Source: Photobacterium aphoticum (GTDB lineage: Bacteria > Pseudomonadota > Gammaproteobacteria > Enterobacterales > Vibrionaceae). Taken from it: 64,000 bases of DNA. The translations under genes were made by a program, and so were the position numbers. The stretch spans positions 1 through 64,000 of the forward strand of contig NZ_LDOV01000004.1 of NCBI RefSeq assembly GCF_001029435.1, in the 5' to 3' direction. This document shows positions 29,781 through 39,468 of the stretch, one piece after another; position 1 is the stretch's first letter; each line of letters starts with the position of its first letter. The notes under the pieces were generated by a model. That model saw nothing but the letters and a program-made list of their open reading frames with translations. It had not been told where the DNA came from and did not search any database.

Positions 29781-30641
29781 TTAGTCGAGATGCTCCAAGC
29801 CCCACTTGTAAAGGGCATTTTTCTTCACATTGTGGATTTCAGCAGCCAGTGCTGCGGCTTTTTTCAGCGGCAGCTCTTGGGTCAGCAAACCCAGTGTGCG
29901 CAGCGCGTCCGCCGGCAAATCTTCTTTTTCTGCACGGTGACCGGCCACCAGCAGCACCATCTCCCCACGGGTACGGTTGCTGTCTTGCTCCAGCCACTCA
30001 ATCAACTCACCCAATGGCGCGCCATGGAAGGTTTCGTAGGTTTTGGTCAGCTCACGCGCCAAGACCACCTGACGATCCGGGCCCAATACCGCCAGCATGT
30101 CGGCCAGCGAGTCCATGATACGGTGAGGGGATTCGTAAAAAATCAGTGTGCGCTCGTCATCCGCCAACGCTTGGAAACGATCGCGACGTCCCTTGCTTTT
30201 CGGCGGCAGGAAGCCTTCAAAGCTGAAACGGTCAGACGGTAAACCCGCGCCACTCAGTGCCGTGGTGACCGCACAGGGCCCAGGTAACGGCACAACTTTG
30301 ACCCCCGCCTGACGACAGCGATTCACAAGATGGTATCCTGGATCACTGATCAATGGCGTACCGGCATCCGACACGAGCGCGATACTGGTACCGGCCTGAA
30401 GTTTTTCGATCAAATAGTCAGCTTTTTGCTGTTCGTTATGATCGTGAAGCGCAAAGGTGCGGGTCGAGATCGAAAAATGGGTTAATAGCCGGGATGTATG
30501 GCGCGTATCTTCTGCGGCAATCAGGTCCACATTCGCCAACACGTCCAATGCACGCTGTGTAATATCTGCCAAATTACCGATTGGTGTTGGGACGATGTAC
30601 AAAGTTGCGATGTCTACCGTGCATGAATTGGTCTCACTCAT
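29781..30641 (-). CDS. rsmI: 16S rRNA (cytidine1402-2'-O)-methyltransferase
   Basis: RsmI methylates the 2'-hydroxyl of C1402 in 16S rRNA, next to the N4 methyl placed by RsmH. The 286-residue protein has the tetrapyrrole-methylase fold signatures [14 protein letters not shown] near 16-29, [12 protein letters not shown] near 96 and the proline-rich [18 protein letters not shown]. It diverges from lpoA with only 52 nt between the two starts, so the promoters must be compact or overlapping. Confidence 0.97.
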   Translation of the reverse strand: MSETNSCTVDIATLYIVPTPIGNLADITQRALDVLANVDLIAAEDTRHTSRLLTHFSISTRTFALHDHNEQQKADYLIEKLQAGTSIALVSDAGTPLISDPGYHLVNRCRQAGVKVVPLPGPCAVTTALSGAGLPSDRFSFEGFLPPKSKGRRDRFQALADDERTLIFYESPHRIMDSLADMLAVLGPDRQVVLARELTKTYETFHGAPLGELIEWLEQDSNRTRGEMVLLVAGHRAEKEDLPADALRTLGLLTQELPLKKAAALAAEIHNVKKNALYKWGLEHLD

Positions 30642-30693
30642 TTGTTTAAGATCTCATCTGCAATTAATATAGAAAGTAATTTGTCACAGTTGA

Positions 30694-32535
30694 ATGAATT
30701 CAATGCTCAATTTTACCCATAAGCGTAAAAGTGTATCACGACTGTTCGCCCCTGTAGCCCTTGCCGTGATTTTGGCAGGCTGTGCTACGACAAGTGAGCA
30801 ACCCGTCGTCGCCACTGATATTACCGCTGCTGCCACCGATACGGCGGCCAATTATCTGATCAAAGCCGAATCCAGTGAAGGTGTTGAAAGCATCAACTGG
30901 CACATTCTGGCGCTCAAAGCCTTCATCCAGGAAGGACGCTGGGCACAAGCCGAGCAACAAGTGCAACGCCTGAGCCAAATGAACTTAGGTCCGGTCCAGC
31001 TGGCAGAATGGCAACTGGCTCGCGCCACACTGCGCTACCAGCAAGGCCAGCCGCAAGCGGCACTGGACAGCCTGAACTTCCAGCCTTGGTGGACACTGTC
31101 GAAAAGCCAGTACGTGCGCTACCACATGCTACGTGCAGAGCTTTACGCGCAAACCCAGCAGCCATTGGCCGCTGCCCGTGAACGTACCATTTTGGATCAG
31201 TACCTTGCCCCTGAGCAAAAAGCCGCTAACTGGCAACAACTGTGGCAAGATCTGGCGCTGTACAACAATAATCAGCTACAAACCATCGCGCTCGGTGATG
31301 ATGAAAGCGTGCTGCGTGGTTGGGTCCAGCTGGCGGTATTGAAAAATACCTACGCCCAGCGCCCTGCCAAGCTAAAGAGCATGGTACAAGACTGGCTGGC
31401 ACAGCACCCTTACCACCCGGCGAACCAATACCTGCCGGCGGATCTGGATGCCATCATGTCACTGGAAATTGCCCAGATCGACAATGTCGCCCTGCTGCTG
31501 CCGCTGTCTGGCCGCTTTGAGAAATCCGGTAAAGCGGTACGAGATGGCTTTATTAACGCCATGCTGGATGACACCGGCCGCGCCGCCGAGACAGAGCTGA
31601 CGGTCTACGATACGGAAGCGGAATCTATTCCGTCTATCATGAGCAAATTGCAGCAAACCGGTGTGCAGCTGGTGATCGGTCCGCTTCGCAAAGAAAAAAT
31701 CACCGAGTTTCAGCAAGCTAACCAGGGGCAAATCTCCCTGCTGGCGTTGAATGAACCGGATCAAAGCACCATTAATCAGGGCAACGCCTGCTACTTTGCC
31801 CTGTCACCGGAACAAGAAGCAGAACAAGCGGCACGTCACCTGTTTGCCGAAGGCCACCGTTACCCGATGGTGCTGGCACCGGGCAACAGCTTTGGCCAGC
31901 GTGTGAGTGATGCGTTCATCAAACAATGGCAGCAACTGACCGGCAATACACCCGCCCAGCGTCAATTCAGCTCGCGCCAGCAGATCCAAAAAGAGATCGC
32001 CGGTGTGTTTGGCCTGACCGACAGCCAGGCGCGCATCGATCAGATGAAACAAATTCTGGGCAACAACAGCCTGGAAGGTCAGCCGCGTAGCCGTCGTGAT
32101 ACCGATGCGGTGTACATGATTGCCAATATCAATGAGCTGACGTTGCTTAAACCGTTTATCGATGTGGCCGTGAACCCGGGTGTGAAGCCACCTAGCTTGT
32201 ACGCCAGCTCGCGCAGCTACCCGAACCGTAACGTCAATACCATGGACATCCGTGGCATCGAGTTCAGCGATATCCCGCTATTGGTGAACGCCAACCAGCA
32301 CTTTATGGGACAATTTGATGAGCTATGGCCAAACAGCAACAACACCGAAGTGCGTCTGCATGCCTTCGGGATGGATGCCTACAAGATGATCACCGAATTA
32401 CCGCAAATGCGCGTGGTCGATAACTACACCACCCAAGGTAACACTGGCGTACTGAGCCTGGATAACCAATGTGTGGTACAGCGTGAACTGAGCTGGGCAA
32501 CCTTTTCCGGTGACGGTATTGAGCCTGCGCAATAA
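30694..32535 (+). CDS. lpoA: Outer-membrane lipoprotein LpoA, activator of PBP1a
   Basis: LpoA reaches from the outer membrane through the peptidoglycan to activate the synthase PBP1a. The 613-residue precursor has a lipoprotein signal ending in the lipobox LAGC with Cys30. An N-terminal TPR-like helical region (about 45-250, rich in Gln and Ala) is followed by a periplasmic-binding-protein-like domain from about 265 (NVALLLPLSGRFEKSGKAV) to the end. Its last 26 nt overlap yraN. The order lpoA-yraN-diaA-dolP matches E. coli yraM-yraN-yraO-yraP. Confidence 0.95.
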   Translation: MNSMLNFTHKRKSVSRLFAPVALAVILAGCATTSEQPVVATDITAAATDTAANYLIKAESSEGVESINWHILALKAFIQEGRWAQAEQQVQRLSQMNLGPVQLAEWQLARATLRYQQGQPQAALDSLNFQPWWTLSKSQYVRYHMLRAELYAQTQQPLAAARERTILDQYLAPEQKAANWQQLWQDLALYNNNQLQTIALGDDESVLRGWVQLAVLKNTYAQRPAKLKSMVQDWLAQHPYHPANQYLPADLDAIMSLEIAQIDNVALLLPLSGRFEKSGKAVRDGFINAMLDDTGRAAETELTVYDTEAESIPSIMSKLQQTGVQLVIGPLRKEKITEFQQANQGQISLLALNEPDQSTINQGNACYFALSPEQEAEQAARHLFAEGHRYPMVLAPGNSFGQRVSDAFIKQWQQLTGNTPAQRQFSSRQQIQKEIAGVFGLTDSQARIDQMKQILGNNSLEGQPRSRRDTDAVYMIANINELTLLKPFIDVAVNPGVKPPSLYASSRSYPNRNVNTMDIRGIEFSDIPLLVNANQHFMGQFDELWPNSNNTEVRLHAFGMDAYKMITELPQMRVVDNYTTQGNTGVLSLDNQCVVQRELSWATFSGDGIEPAQ

Positions 32536-32887
32536 GCGCCAACAAGGGCAACACTATGAAGCCGTGGCGGAAGACTACCTTCGCCGCCACGGTCTCCTTC
32601 CCTGCCAACGCAATTTCCAATGCCGCAGCGGCGAAATCGACCTGATCATGCGTGATCGCCGATGCTGGGTCTTTGTCGAAGTCAAATTCCGCAAAAACAA
32701 CCATTACGGTTCCGGCGCAGACGCGGTAAACTGGCGCAAACAGCAACGCCTGAAACGTGCGGCTTTTTTTTGGCTGCAAAAACAAGGTCATGCTATCGAA
32801 CACACAGAGTTTCGGTTTGATGTGGTCAGCCTCACCGGCGAACCACCGACAATCGAATGGTTTACCAACACCCTAGTAGAAGGTTGA
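32510..32887 (+). CDS. yraN: UPF0102 family protein YraN (endonuclease-like fold)
   Basis: YraN proteins have a restriction-endonuclease-like fold; their role is unproven, though proximity to DNA-replication and uptake genes has led to suggestions of nuclease activity. The 125-residue product shows the fold's catalytic-type pattern: Glu24 region, GEIDLIM with Asp44 and FVEVK with Glu57 and Lys59. The start is uncertain: GTG at 32510 overlaps lpoA by 26 nt; TTG at 32519 is an alternative. diaA follows three bases after the stop. Confidence 0.88.
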   Translation: MTVLSLRNKRQQGQHYEAVAEDYLRRHGLLPCQRNFQCRSGEIDLIMRDRRCWVFVEVKFRKNNHYGSGADAVNWRKQQRLKRAAFFWLQKQGHAIEHTEFRFDVVSLTGEPPTIEWFTNTLVEG

Positions 32888-33481
<594 letters not shown>

Positions 33482-33491
33482 GGTATTCAGG

Positions 33492-34040
33492 ATGATTTCC
33501 CGTAATTGGCGCTGGCTGTTATGTCTGGTGCTTTTCCCTCTGCTTTCGGCCTGCTCTATCATTGATCCGGCAGATACCCGCTCAGGCTGGCAACAGTGGC
33601 ATGACACACAAATTGAAATGGAAGTGGGCGGTTTAGCCAATAAGCCCCCGTTCAATGGCCAGACTCGCGTGAACGCAGTGTCAGTGGAAGGCAAAGTATT
33701 GTTAGTCGGCCAGGCCGTCAACCAAGGCATCAGTGAACAGCTCGAGCAGCAAGTGCGTGCGATCCCAAACGTGAGTTGGGTGTATAACGAATTGCAGATC
33801 CGCCCTTTGCCGCAGCTAGGTGAAGTAAGTCAGGACAGCTGGATCACCACCAAAGTGAAAAGCCAATTGATCGCCAGCAAGCGTCTGCGTGATATCAGCA
33901 TCAAGGTGATCACTGAAGGTCAGGCCGTGTACCTACTGGGCTATGTTACGGCAGAGCAAGGCGATGTGGCCGCAGATATCACCCGCAATGTCTCAGGGGT
34001 GAAGAAAGTGGTTAAGGTGTTTGAGTACCCACAGCCATAA
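33492..34040 (+). CDS. dolP: Outer-membrane lipoprotein DolP (dual BON domains)
   Basis: DolP (YraP) is a BON-domain lipoprotein that supports outer-membrane integrity and the BAM complex at division sites. The start at 33492 gives 182 residues and has AAGG 11 nt upstream; 15 more codons are open upstream but would run back into diaA. The signal ends in the lipobox LSAC with Cys21. Two BON domains follow (about 43-105 and 117-182). It ends the lpoA operon and is followed by a strong terminator. Confidence 0.94.
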   Translation: MISRNWRWLLCLVLFPLLSACSIIDPADTRSGWQQWHDTQIEMEVGGLANKPPFNGQTRVNAVSVEGKVLLVGQAVNQGISEQLEQQVRAIPNVSWVYNELQIRPLPQLGEVSQDSWITTKVKSQLIASKRLRDISIKVITEGQAVYLLGYVTAEQGDVAADITRNVSGVKKVVKVFEYPQP

Positions 34041-34082
34041 CGGCTATAGCGGCAAGAGACAGGCCTTAAAGAACAGATAAAG

Positions 34083-34107
34083 AAAAACGCAGCCGAGGCT
34101 GCGTTTT
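34083..34107. terminator. Bidirectional terminator between dolP and sspB
   Basis: ACGCAGCC pairs with GGCTGCGT around a 2-nt centre (effectively a 4-nt loop), with A5 before and T6 after. It serves both converging genes. Confidence 0.92.
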
Positions 34108-34117
34108 TTATGAGGCG

Positions 34118-34600
34118 TTATTTCACCACGCGAAGACTTGGACGACCACGCGGACGTGGCGGCTCATCGTCAGGGTGATCTTCTGCATCTGCCGTCACTT
34201 CGGCCAATGGAGAGCTCACCTCTGCAATGTCATCATCTTCGTCGTCTTCGATCTCAATCATGCCACCGTCATACGCTGGCTCAGGCTCAAACATGGTGCC
34301 TGCGCCATTTTCACGGGCATAAATCGCCAGTGCAGCATACATCGGTACAATCACAGAGTGAGGACGGCCACTGAAACGGGCATTAAAGCTGATTGCTTCA
34401 TTGCCTAGTTCCAGGTTACCTACCGCACGCGGCGCAATGTTCAGCACGATCTGACCGTCGCTGACAAATTCCATCGGTACACGTACGCCCGGTAATGTCG
34501 CGTCCACCACCAAGTGTGGGGTCAAATCGTTATCCACCAGCCAGTCGTAGAATGCACGTAGCAAGTACGGACGACGTGGTGTCATGCTATCCATCTGCAT
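34118..34600 (-). CDS. sspB: ClpXP protease specificity-enhancing factor SspB
   Basis: SspB is an adaptor that binds ssrA-tagged proteins, and in some bacteria RseA fragments, and delivers them to ClpXP. The 160-residue protein has the folded N-terminal domain with TPRRPYLLRAFYDWL and VLNIAPRAVGNLEL. A long acidic linker follows, then the C-terminal ClpX-binding tail RGRPSLRVVK. Its ATG shares one base with the sspA stop, so the two are co-translated. degS, which starts RseA cleavage, is also in this window. Confidence 0.97.
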   Translation of the reverse strand: MQMDSMTPRRPYLLRAFYDWLVDNDLTPHLVVDATLPGVRVPMEFVSDGQIVLNIAPRAVGNLELGNEAISFNARFSGRPHSVIVPMYAALAIYARENGAGTMFEPEPAYDGGMIEIEDDEDDDIAEVSSPLAEVTADAEDHPDDEPPRPRGRPSLRVVK

Positions 34601-35238
34601 TATTTGCCAGCCAGACGCATTTCACGTTCTGCTTCAGTCAGTGAAGCCAGGAATGAATCACGCTCAAATACACGTGTCATGTACGCTTTCACTTCCTTCG
34701 CGCCAGCGCCTGTTAGCTCGATACCCATTTCAGGCAAACGCCATAGCAATGGGGCCAGGTAACAGTCAACCAAGCTGAACTCTTCGCTCATGAAGTAAGG
34801 GAACTCAGCAAATACCGGTGCCAGTGCCAGCAATTCTTCACGAAGTTGCTTACGCGCTTTGTCGGCTTCATCTGCGCTACCTTTGCGCACTTTTTCCGCC
34901 AATGAGTACCAGTTACGTTCAATGCGGTACATCATCAGACGACTGTTACCACGGGCAACAGGGTAAACAGGCATCAATGGCGGATGAGGGAAACGCTCAT
35001 CCAGGTACTCCATGATGATACTTGCTTGGTAAAGTGCAAGCTCACGGTCAACCAGGGTCGGCACTGAGTTGTACGGGTTCAGGTCTAGTAGATCTTCCGG
35101 CAGGTTATTTGGATCAACCAGCTCGATTTCAACACTCACACCTTTTTCTGCTAGTACGATACGCACCTGATGGCTGTAGATGTCAGAAGCATCAGAATAC
35201 AGAGTCATCACCGAGCGTTTATTGGCAGCAACAGCCAT
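34600..35238 (-). CDS. sspA: Stringent starvation protein A
   Basis: SspA is a glutathione-transferase-like protein that binds RNA polymerase and modulates stress gene expression. The start is set at the ATG at 35238 because a perfect GGAGGGG ribosome binding site lies before it and MAVAANKRSVMTLYSD is the conserved N-terminus; this gives 212 residues. Twelve extra in-frame codons upstream are not expected to be translated. The GST N-domain and the C-terminal SLVDCYLAPLLWRLP helix region are intact. A terminator-like hairpin lies only about 40 nt upstream. Confidence 0.97.
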   Translation of the reverse strand: MAVAANKRSVMTLYSDASDIYSHQVRIVLAEKGVSVEIELVDPNNLPEDLLDLNPYNSVPTLVDRELALYQASIIMEYLDERFPHPPLMPVYPVARGNSRLMMYRIERNWYSLAEKVRKGSADEADKARKQLREELLALAPVFAEFPYFMSEEFSLVDCYLAPLLWRLPEMGIELTGAGAKEVKAYMTRVFERDSFLASLTEAEREMRLAGK

Positions 35239-35265
35239 TAACCCCTCCAGTATATTTAAATACAC

Positions 35266-35292
35266 AAAAAACAACGGGGGCGCCTTGCCCCC
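35266..35292 (-). terminator. Terminator-like hairpin between petC and sspA
   Basis: On the minus strand GGGGGC pairs with GCCCCC around a 5-nt loop, followed by GTTGTTTTTTG. It lies between the petC stop and the sspA ribosome binding site. It could end the pet operon or act as an attenuator for sspA. Confidence 0.75.
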
Positions 35293-35324
35293 ATTGCGAG
35301 AATCTAACCCACTAGATTACCCGA

Positions 35325-36062
35325 TCAGTGGACATCACGCCAATATTCTTTCTTCAACAGTAATGTTAGTACAAAGAATACGGCAATAAAGCCCATCACC
35401 CAGTAACCTAAACGCTGACGCTCAAGCTTCATCGGTTCGGCGGCATATTCCATGAAGTTAACGAGATCGCGCACGGCGGCATCGTATTCTTCATCGTTTA
35501 ATTCACCGGTCCCGTCAGATTCGATGCCGACATATTCTTGGATCTCGACACCATCCACTAAACGGGTTTCAAACACTTTGTTCGGTACCCCTTGTAACTC
35601 TTCCAGCACATGCGGCATCCCGACACTCGGGAACACCACATTATTCACCCCAAACGGACGGCTTGGATCGGCATAGAAAGAACGCAGGTACGTGTATAAC
35701 CAGTCGGTACCGCGCACACGGGCTACCATGGTCAGATCCGGCGCGGGCGCGCCAAACGAAGCTGCCGCGTACTCTGTGGGGATCGCATTGACCATCAGAT
35801 CACCGATTTTCGCATTCGGATCAAAGATCAAATGCTCTTTCATCAGATCCGCCGGAATGTCTAAATCCGTCGCAATACGTTCATAACGCTGGTACTGCGT
35901 GGCATGACAGCCAAAACAGTAGTTCATGAACGTCTGGGCACCGCGCTGTAACGAGGCTTTATCGGTTAAGTCATTGTTGGCCGCATCCAACGGGACAGAC
36001 GGCCCGGCTGCCATCGCCAGAGAAGGCAGCAAAGCAAAAAGTATCACCATCAACTTTTTCAT
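35325..36062 (-). CDS. petC: Cytochrome c1 of the bc1 complex
   Basis: This is the c-type haem subunit of ubiquinol-cytochrome c oxidoreductase. The 245-residue precursor has a Sec signal (about 1-19), the haem attachment motif CFGCH (Cys49, Cys52, His53) and a C-terminal membrane anchor (about 216-236) facing the periplasm. Its start overlaps petB by 4 nt. It is the last gene of petABC. Confidence 0.97.
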   Translation of the reverse strand: MKKLMVILFALLPSLAMAAGPSVPLDAANNDLTDKASLQRGAQTFMNYCFGCHATQYQRYERIATDLDIPADLMKEHLIFDPNAKIGDLMVNAIPTEYAAASFGAPAPDLTMVARVRGTDWLYTYLRSFYADPSRPFGVNNVVFPSVGMPHVLEELQGVPNKVFETRLVDGVEIQEYVGIESDGTGELNDEEYDAAVRDLVNFMEYAAEPMKLERQRLGYWVMGFIAVFFVLTLLLKKEYWRDVH

Positions 36063-37324
36063 TTGAATGTCACCCTCTCCGGTAGCGGTTTCGTCGCTTC
36101 ATTCTTGCTGTAGAAGAACAGTAAGACGAAGAACATGAAGTACAAGAAACTGAAGATTTGCGCCAGAATCGTGTACGTCGGTGTCGCTGGCAATGCGCCC
36201 AGAATACCCAGCGCAATGAAGCTGATCGTGAACTGGACAATGTTCGCCAAGTGCAGTTTGCTGCGGTAACGGTATGAACGCACTTTACAGCGATCCAGCC
36301 ACGGCAGCAGGAACAACGCGACAATCGAGGCCCCCATCGCGACTACCCCGAGCAGCTTATCCGGCACCGCACGCAAAATGGCGTAGAACGGCGTGAAGTA
36401 CCACACTGGTGCGATGTGCTCAGGGGTCTTCAGTGGGTTCGCCGCTTCAAAGTTCGGTGGCTCAAGGAAGTAACCGCCCATTTCTGGGTTGAAGAAAATG
36501 ACATAACTGAACAAGAAAGCGAAAACCGCCACACCGACGAGATCTTTCACCGTACCGTAAGGGTGGAACGGGATCGAATCGATAATGTCGTACTTCTTGC
36601 TGTAGTACTCGTGGAATGAGAACTGGGTTTTGTACCCTTCCCCTTTGGTGCCTTTCGGCAGTTTGGTCTCAATGCCATCCGGGTTGTTCGAGCCCACTTC
36701 GTGCAGGGCCAATACGTGCAAGACCACCAACAGCAGCAACACAATCGGCAAGGCAATCACGTGCAGAGCAAAGAAGCGGTTCAGTGTCGCCCCGGAGATC
36801 ACGTAGTCACCCCGGATCCACAAAGTCAGATCGTCGCCGATCACCGGAATCGCACCAAACAGAGAAATGATCACCTGCGCGCCCCAGTAAGACATCTGGC
36901 CCCAAGGCAGTAGGTAACCCATAAAGGCTTCAGCCATCAGAACCAGGAAGATCAGCATCCCGAACAGCCAGAGCAGCTCACGGGGTTTCTGGTAGGAACC
37001 GTAGATCAACCCCCGGTACATGTGCAGGTAAACCACCACGAAGAAGGCGGATGCCCCGGTGGAGTGCATGTAACGTAACAGCCAGCCGTACTCCACATCA
37101 CGCATGATGTATTCGATCGAGGCGAACGCCCCGTCACCCGACGGCACATAGTTCATGGTCAGCCAGATCCCGGTCAGGATCTGGTTCACTAACACCAACA
37201 TCGCCAGTGAGCCGAACAGATACCAGAAGTTGAAGTTCTTTGGCATCGGGTATTCAGACAAATGCTTCTTGTAGGCATTCATCACAGGCAGACGTTTTTC
37301 AATCCATCCTACTAATGCTTGCAT
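36059..37324 (-). CDS. petB: Cytochrome b of the bc1 complex
   Basis: This is the di-haem membrane subunit that oxidises ubiquinol at the Qo site and reduces quinone at Qi. The 421-residue protein has about eight membrane segments and the four haem-ligand histidines His87, His101, His188 and His203. The Qo-site motif reads PVWY rather than the PEWY of mitochondria. The ATG overlaps the petA stop by one base. Confidence 0.97.
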   Translation of the reverse strand: MQALVGWIEKRLPVMNAYKKHLSEYPMPKNFNFWYLFGSLAMLVLVNQILTGIWLTMNYVPSGDGAFASIEYIMRDVEYGWLLRYMHSTGASAFFVVVYLHMYRGLIYGSYQKPRELLWLFGMLIFLVLMAEAFMGYLLPWGQMSYWGAQVIISLFGAIPVIGDDLTLWIRGDYVISGATLNRFFALHVIALPIVLLLLVVLHVLALHEVGSNNPDGIETKLPKGTKGEGYKTQFSFHEYYSKKYDIIDSIPFHPYGTVKDLVGVAVFAFLFSYVIFFNPEMGGYFLEPPNFEAANPLKTPEHIAPVWYFTPFYAILRAVPDKLLGVVAMGASIVALFLLPWLDRCKVRSYRYRSKLHLANIVQFTISFIALGILGALPATPTYTILAQIFSFLYFMFFVLLFFYSKNEATKPLPERVTFK

Positions 37325-37914
37325 TACACAGCCTCCTCATCGACACCCACCAAAATGGTATTGTCATCCACAAACGTGTGAGGGGGCACAACCAGGTTCA
37401 GTGGTGCTGGCACGCCTGCAAAGACCCGCCCTGCCATATCAAACTTAGAGCCGTGACACGGACAGAAGAAACCGGCCGACACCCCGCTCACCTGCTCGGT
37501 GAAGGAGTCCGGTAAATAGGTAGGGGAACAGCCTAAGTGGGTGCAGATCCCCACGGCTAAAAAGATTTCCGGTCTGACGGAACGAAATTCGTTTTGGGCG
37601 TAATCAGGTTGTTGCGGCTCGGCCGAAGACGGATCCCGTAACTGGCCATTGTGGCCCCCTAATTCACTCAAGACAGCGTCGCTACGACGGACAACCCAGA
37701 CGGGTTTGCCTCGCCATTCGACACGGACCATCTGCCCATCTTCCAACTTGCTGATATCAACTTCGACAGGTGCCCCGGCGGCCTTGGCTTTGGCACTCGG
37801 ATTCCATGATTTGATAAAAGGCACGGCGACTGCTGCGGCTCCCAAGCCTCCAACAACCGACGTTGTCGCAGTCAGGAAGCGGCGTCGGCCCTTACTTACT
37901 GGCGCATTGCTCAT
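37324..37914 (-). CDS. petA: Rieske iron-sulfur subunit of the bc1 complex
   Basis: The Rieske subunit carries the 2Fe-2S cluster that passes electrons to cytochrome c1. The start at 37914 gives 196 residues and has GGGAGA at good spacing; an ATG five codons upstream is less likely. The N-terminus has a twin-arginine-type signal/anchor (RRRFLT at 10-15). Cluster ligands are in CTHLGC (Cys124, His126) and CPCHG (Cys151, His154), with the disulfide pair Cys129 and Cys153. It heads the pet operon; a good promoter is found at 38068-38096. Confidence 0.97.
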   Translation of the reverse strand: MSNAPVSKGRRRFLTATTSVVGGLGAAAVAVPFIKSWNPSAKAKAAGAPVEVDISKLEDGQMVRVEWRGKPVWVVRRSDAVLSELGGHNGQLRDPSSAEPQQPDYAQNEFRSVRPEIFLAVGICTHLGCSPTYLPDSFTEQVSGVSAGFFCPCHGSKFDMAGRVFAGVPAPLNLVVPPHTFVDDNTILVGVDEEAV

Positions 37915-38067
37915 CCAACATTCTCCCATGTGCTCCCGCTCGGATTCTTATTATGTCCTTATGCGTCCCTGGAGCTCTTGCGGCTAACTTTCAAAAGAAA
38001 GAGGCAACAGACAAAACCGCCATCTGGCCGGCTCTCATCATTCACTGACTGTTGCTTATCACACCAA

Positions 38068-38096
38068 ATGATAAATAAAACCCCACTTTTTGACAA
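38068..38096 (-). promoter_or_regulatory. Putative sigma70 promoter of petABC
   Basis: On the minus strand TTGTCA is followed by exactly 17 nt and TATCAT. The predicted start is near 38061, giving a leader of about 147 nt before petA. Confidence 0.7.
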
Positions 38097-38286
38097 GATA
38101 AAGCTACCTTTTCGCAACAAATGTGAGAGGTCTGTTCTCTTTGTTTTAACAGCCGTTACAAAGCACTGTCTTGGTGGCCGTTTTTGCGTATTTCAGGGAG
38201 ATAGAGCGGAATCGGGAGGAGGAATAAGCGTGGTGTGACCGGCAATAGATTGTTGCCAATATGTAATAAGCACAACCTGCAGGTAT

Positions 38287-38318
38287 AAAAAAAGCCCAAC
38301 CCGAAGGTTGAGCTTTTT
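38287..38318 (-). terminator. Intrinsic terminator after rpsI
   Basis: On the minus strand AAGCTCAACC pairs with GGTTGGGCTT (one G-T pair) around a TTCG tetraloop and is followed by TTTTTTT. It ends the rplM-rpsI operon 37 nt after the stop codon. Confidence 0.93.
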
Positions 38319-38354
38319 GTACACAGTAACCAGATAAAATCTGGCGCGTAAAAA

Positions 38355-38747
38355 TTAACGCTTAGAGAACTGTGGACGACGACGTGCTTTACGTAGACCA
38401 ACTTTCTTACGTTCAACTTTACGTGCGTCACGAGTAACGTAACCTGCAGCGCGTAGTGCTGGACGTAGAGTCTCATCGAACTCCATAAGAGCGCGAGTGA
38501 TACCGTGACGGATAGCACCAGACTGACCAGTGATACCACCACCTTTAACAGTGATGTATAGGTCAAGTTTCTCAGTCATTTCAACTAGCTCTAGAGGCTG
38601 ACGAACAACCATGCGAGCAGTTTCGCGACCGAAGTACTCTTCGATGCTACGCTTGTTGATTACGATGTTGCCAGTACCCGGTTTGATGAAAACACGAGCA
38701 GCTGAGCTCTTGCGGCGACCAGTGCCGTAGTATTGATTCTCTGCCAT
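38355..38747 (-). CDS. rpsI: 30S ribosomal protein S9
   Basis: S9 sits in the head of the small subunit, and its C-terminal tail reaches the P-site tRNA. The start at 38747 gives 130 residues beginning [19 protein letters not shown]. Five more codons are open upstream and a GGGGA lies ahead of both candidates. The basic tail [12 protein letters not shown] is intact. It follows rplM after 15 nt. Confidence 0.99.
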   Translation of the reverse strand: MAENQYYGTGRRKSSAARVFIKPGTGNIVINKRSIEEYFGRETARMVVRQPLELVEMTEKLDLYITVKGGGITGQSGAIRHGITRALMEFDETLRPALRAAGYVTRDARKVERKKVGLRKARRRPQFSKR

Positions 38748-38762
38748 TGTCATAATCCCCAA

Positions 38763-39191
38763 TTAGATGTCTAGTACTTTAGGCTGCTGTGCAGCGTGGT
38801 TGTGCTCAGCACCAGCGTAAACTTTAAGCTTACGGTACATAGCACGGCCTAGAGGACCTTTAGGAAGCATGCCTTTAACAGCAGTTTCAATAACCATTTC
38901 TGGTTTCTTAGCGATCAGCTTGTCGAAGCTGATAGACTTAAGGCCGCCGATGAAGCCAGTGTGGTGGTGGTACATTTTATCAGTACGCTTCGCACCAGTT
39001 ACTGCTACTTTCTCAGCATTGATAACTACGATGTAGTCACCAGTGTCAACGTGCGGAGTGTACTCCGGCTTGTGCTTACCACGTAGACGAGATGCGATTT
39101 CAGTTGCTAGACGACCAAGAGTTTTGCCTTCAGCGTCAACAACATACCAGTCACGTTTTACAGTTTCTGGTTTAGCAACGAAAGTTTTCAT
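38763..39191 (-). CDS. rplM: 50S ribosomal protein L13
   Basis: L13 is an early-assembling large-subunit protein. The 142-residue product is full length, with the conserved [16 protein letters not shown] and [18 protein letters not shown] stretches. It heads the rplM-rpsI operon. In E. coli L13 represses its own mRNA through the leader; the leader here contains a perfect GGAACA hairpin 39-54 nt before the start, but whether it is the binding site cannot be read from sequence. Confidence 0.99.
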   Translation of the reverse strand: MKTFVAKPETVKRDWYVVDAEGKTLGRLATEIASRLRGKHKPEYTPHVDTGDYIVVINAEKVAVTGAKRTDKMYHHHTGFIGGLKSISFDKLIAKKPEMVIETAVKGMLPKGPLGRAMYRKLKVYAGAEHNHAAQQPKVLDI

Positions 39192-39229
39192 GCTAATTCT
39201 TACCCAAAATTAAATAGTTTCACTTTACA

Positions 39230-39245
39230 GGAACATTGCTGTTCC
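39230..39245 (-). promoter_or_regulatory. Hairpin in the rplM leader
   Basis: GGAACA and TGTTCC form a perfect 6-bp stem with a 4-nt loop in the 5' leader of rplM. It is a candidate for L13 autoregulation by analogy with E. coli; no direct evidence. Confidence 0.45.
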
Positions 39246-39327
39246 ATCTGTACAGAGCCCCAGTCATCACCCCTTCGAGTGGTTGGCACTCCCGGCTTTT
39301 GCCGATACAGGTACGGTGGGTCGCAAG

Positions 39328-39333
39328 ATTATA
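39328..39333 (-). promoter_or_regulatory. Putative -10 element of the rplM-rpsI promoter
   Basis: A perfect TATAAT on the minus strand is followed by a short GC-rich stretch (CTTGCGACCC), the discriminator type expected for stringently controlled ribosomal genes. The -35 is weak (TGATTT or GTGATT). The leader would be about 130 nt. Confidence 0.5.
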
Positions 39334-39468
39334 GGGAAGGGTGGAGAAAAAATCACCTTTTTTTGAAAAAAAATTCGGATTTTTTCGCTTTCCTACCTTT
39401 AGGGCTAAAAAGCTGGCATATCTCAGTGTTTTTCACTGCCTTTGTCTCCGCAAAGGCGTCCTCAGGAT

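Larger units (their letters stand above)
37915..38354. other. petA-rpsI intergenic region
   Basis: These 440 nt hold the pet promoter (38068-38096) and the rpsI terminator (38287-38318), both read on the minus strand. Between them a small GGCAA/TTGCC inverted repeat occurs near 38240-38257. A 102-codon open frame on the plus strand (37930-38238) lacks a ribosome binding site and family resemblance and is not called. Confidence 0.6.

Noticed and set aside
37930..38238. 102-codon plus-strand frame upstream of petA
   Set aside because: It runs antisense to the pet leader and promoter, lacks a ribosome binding site and shows no known domain.
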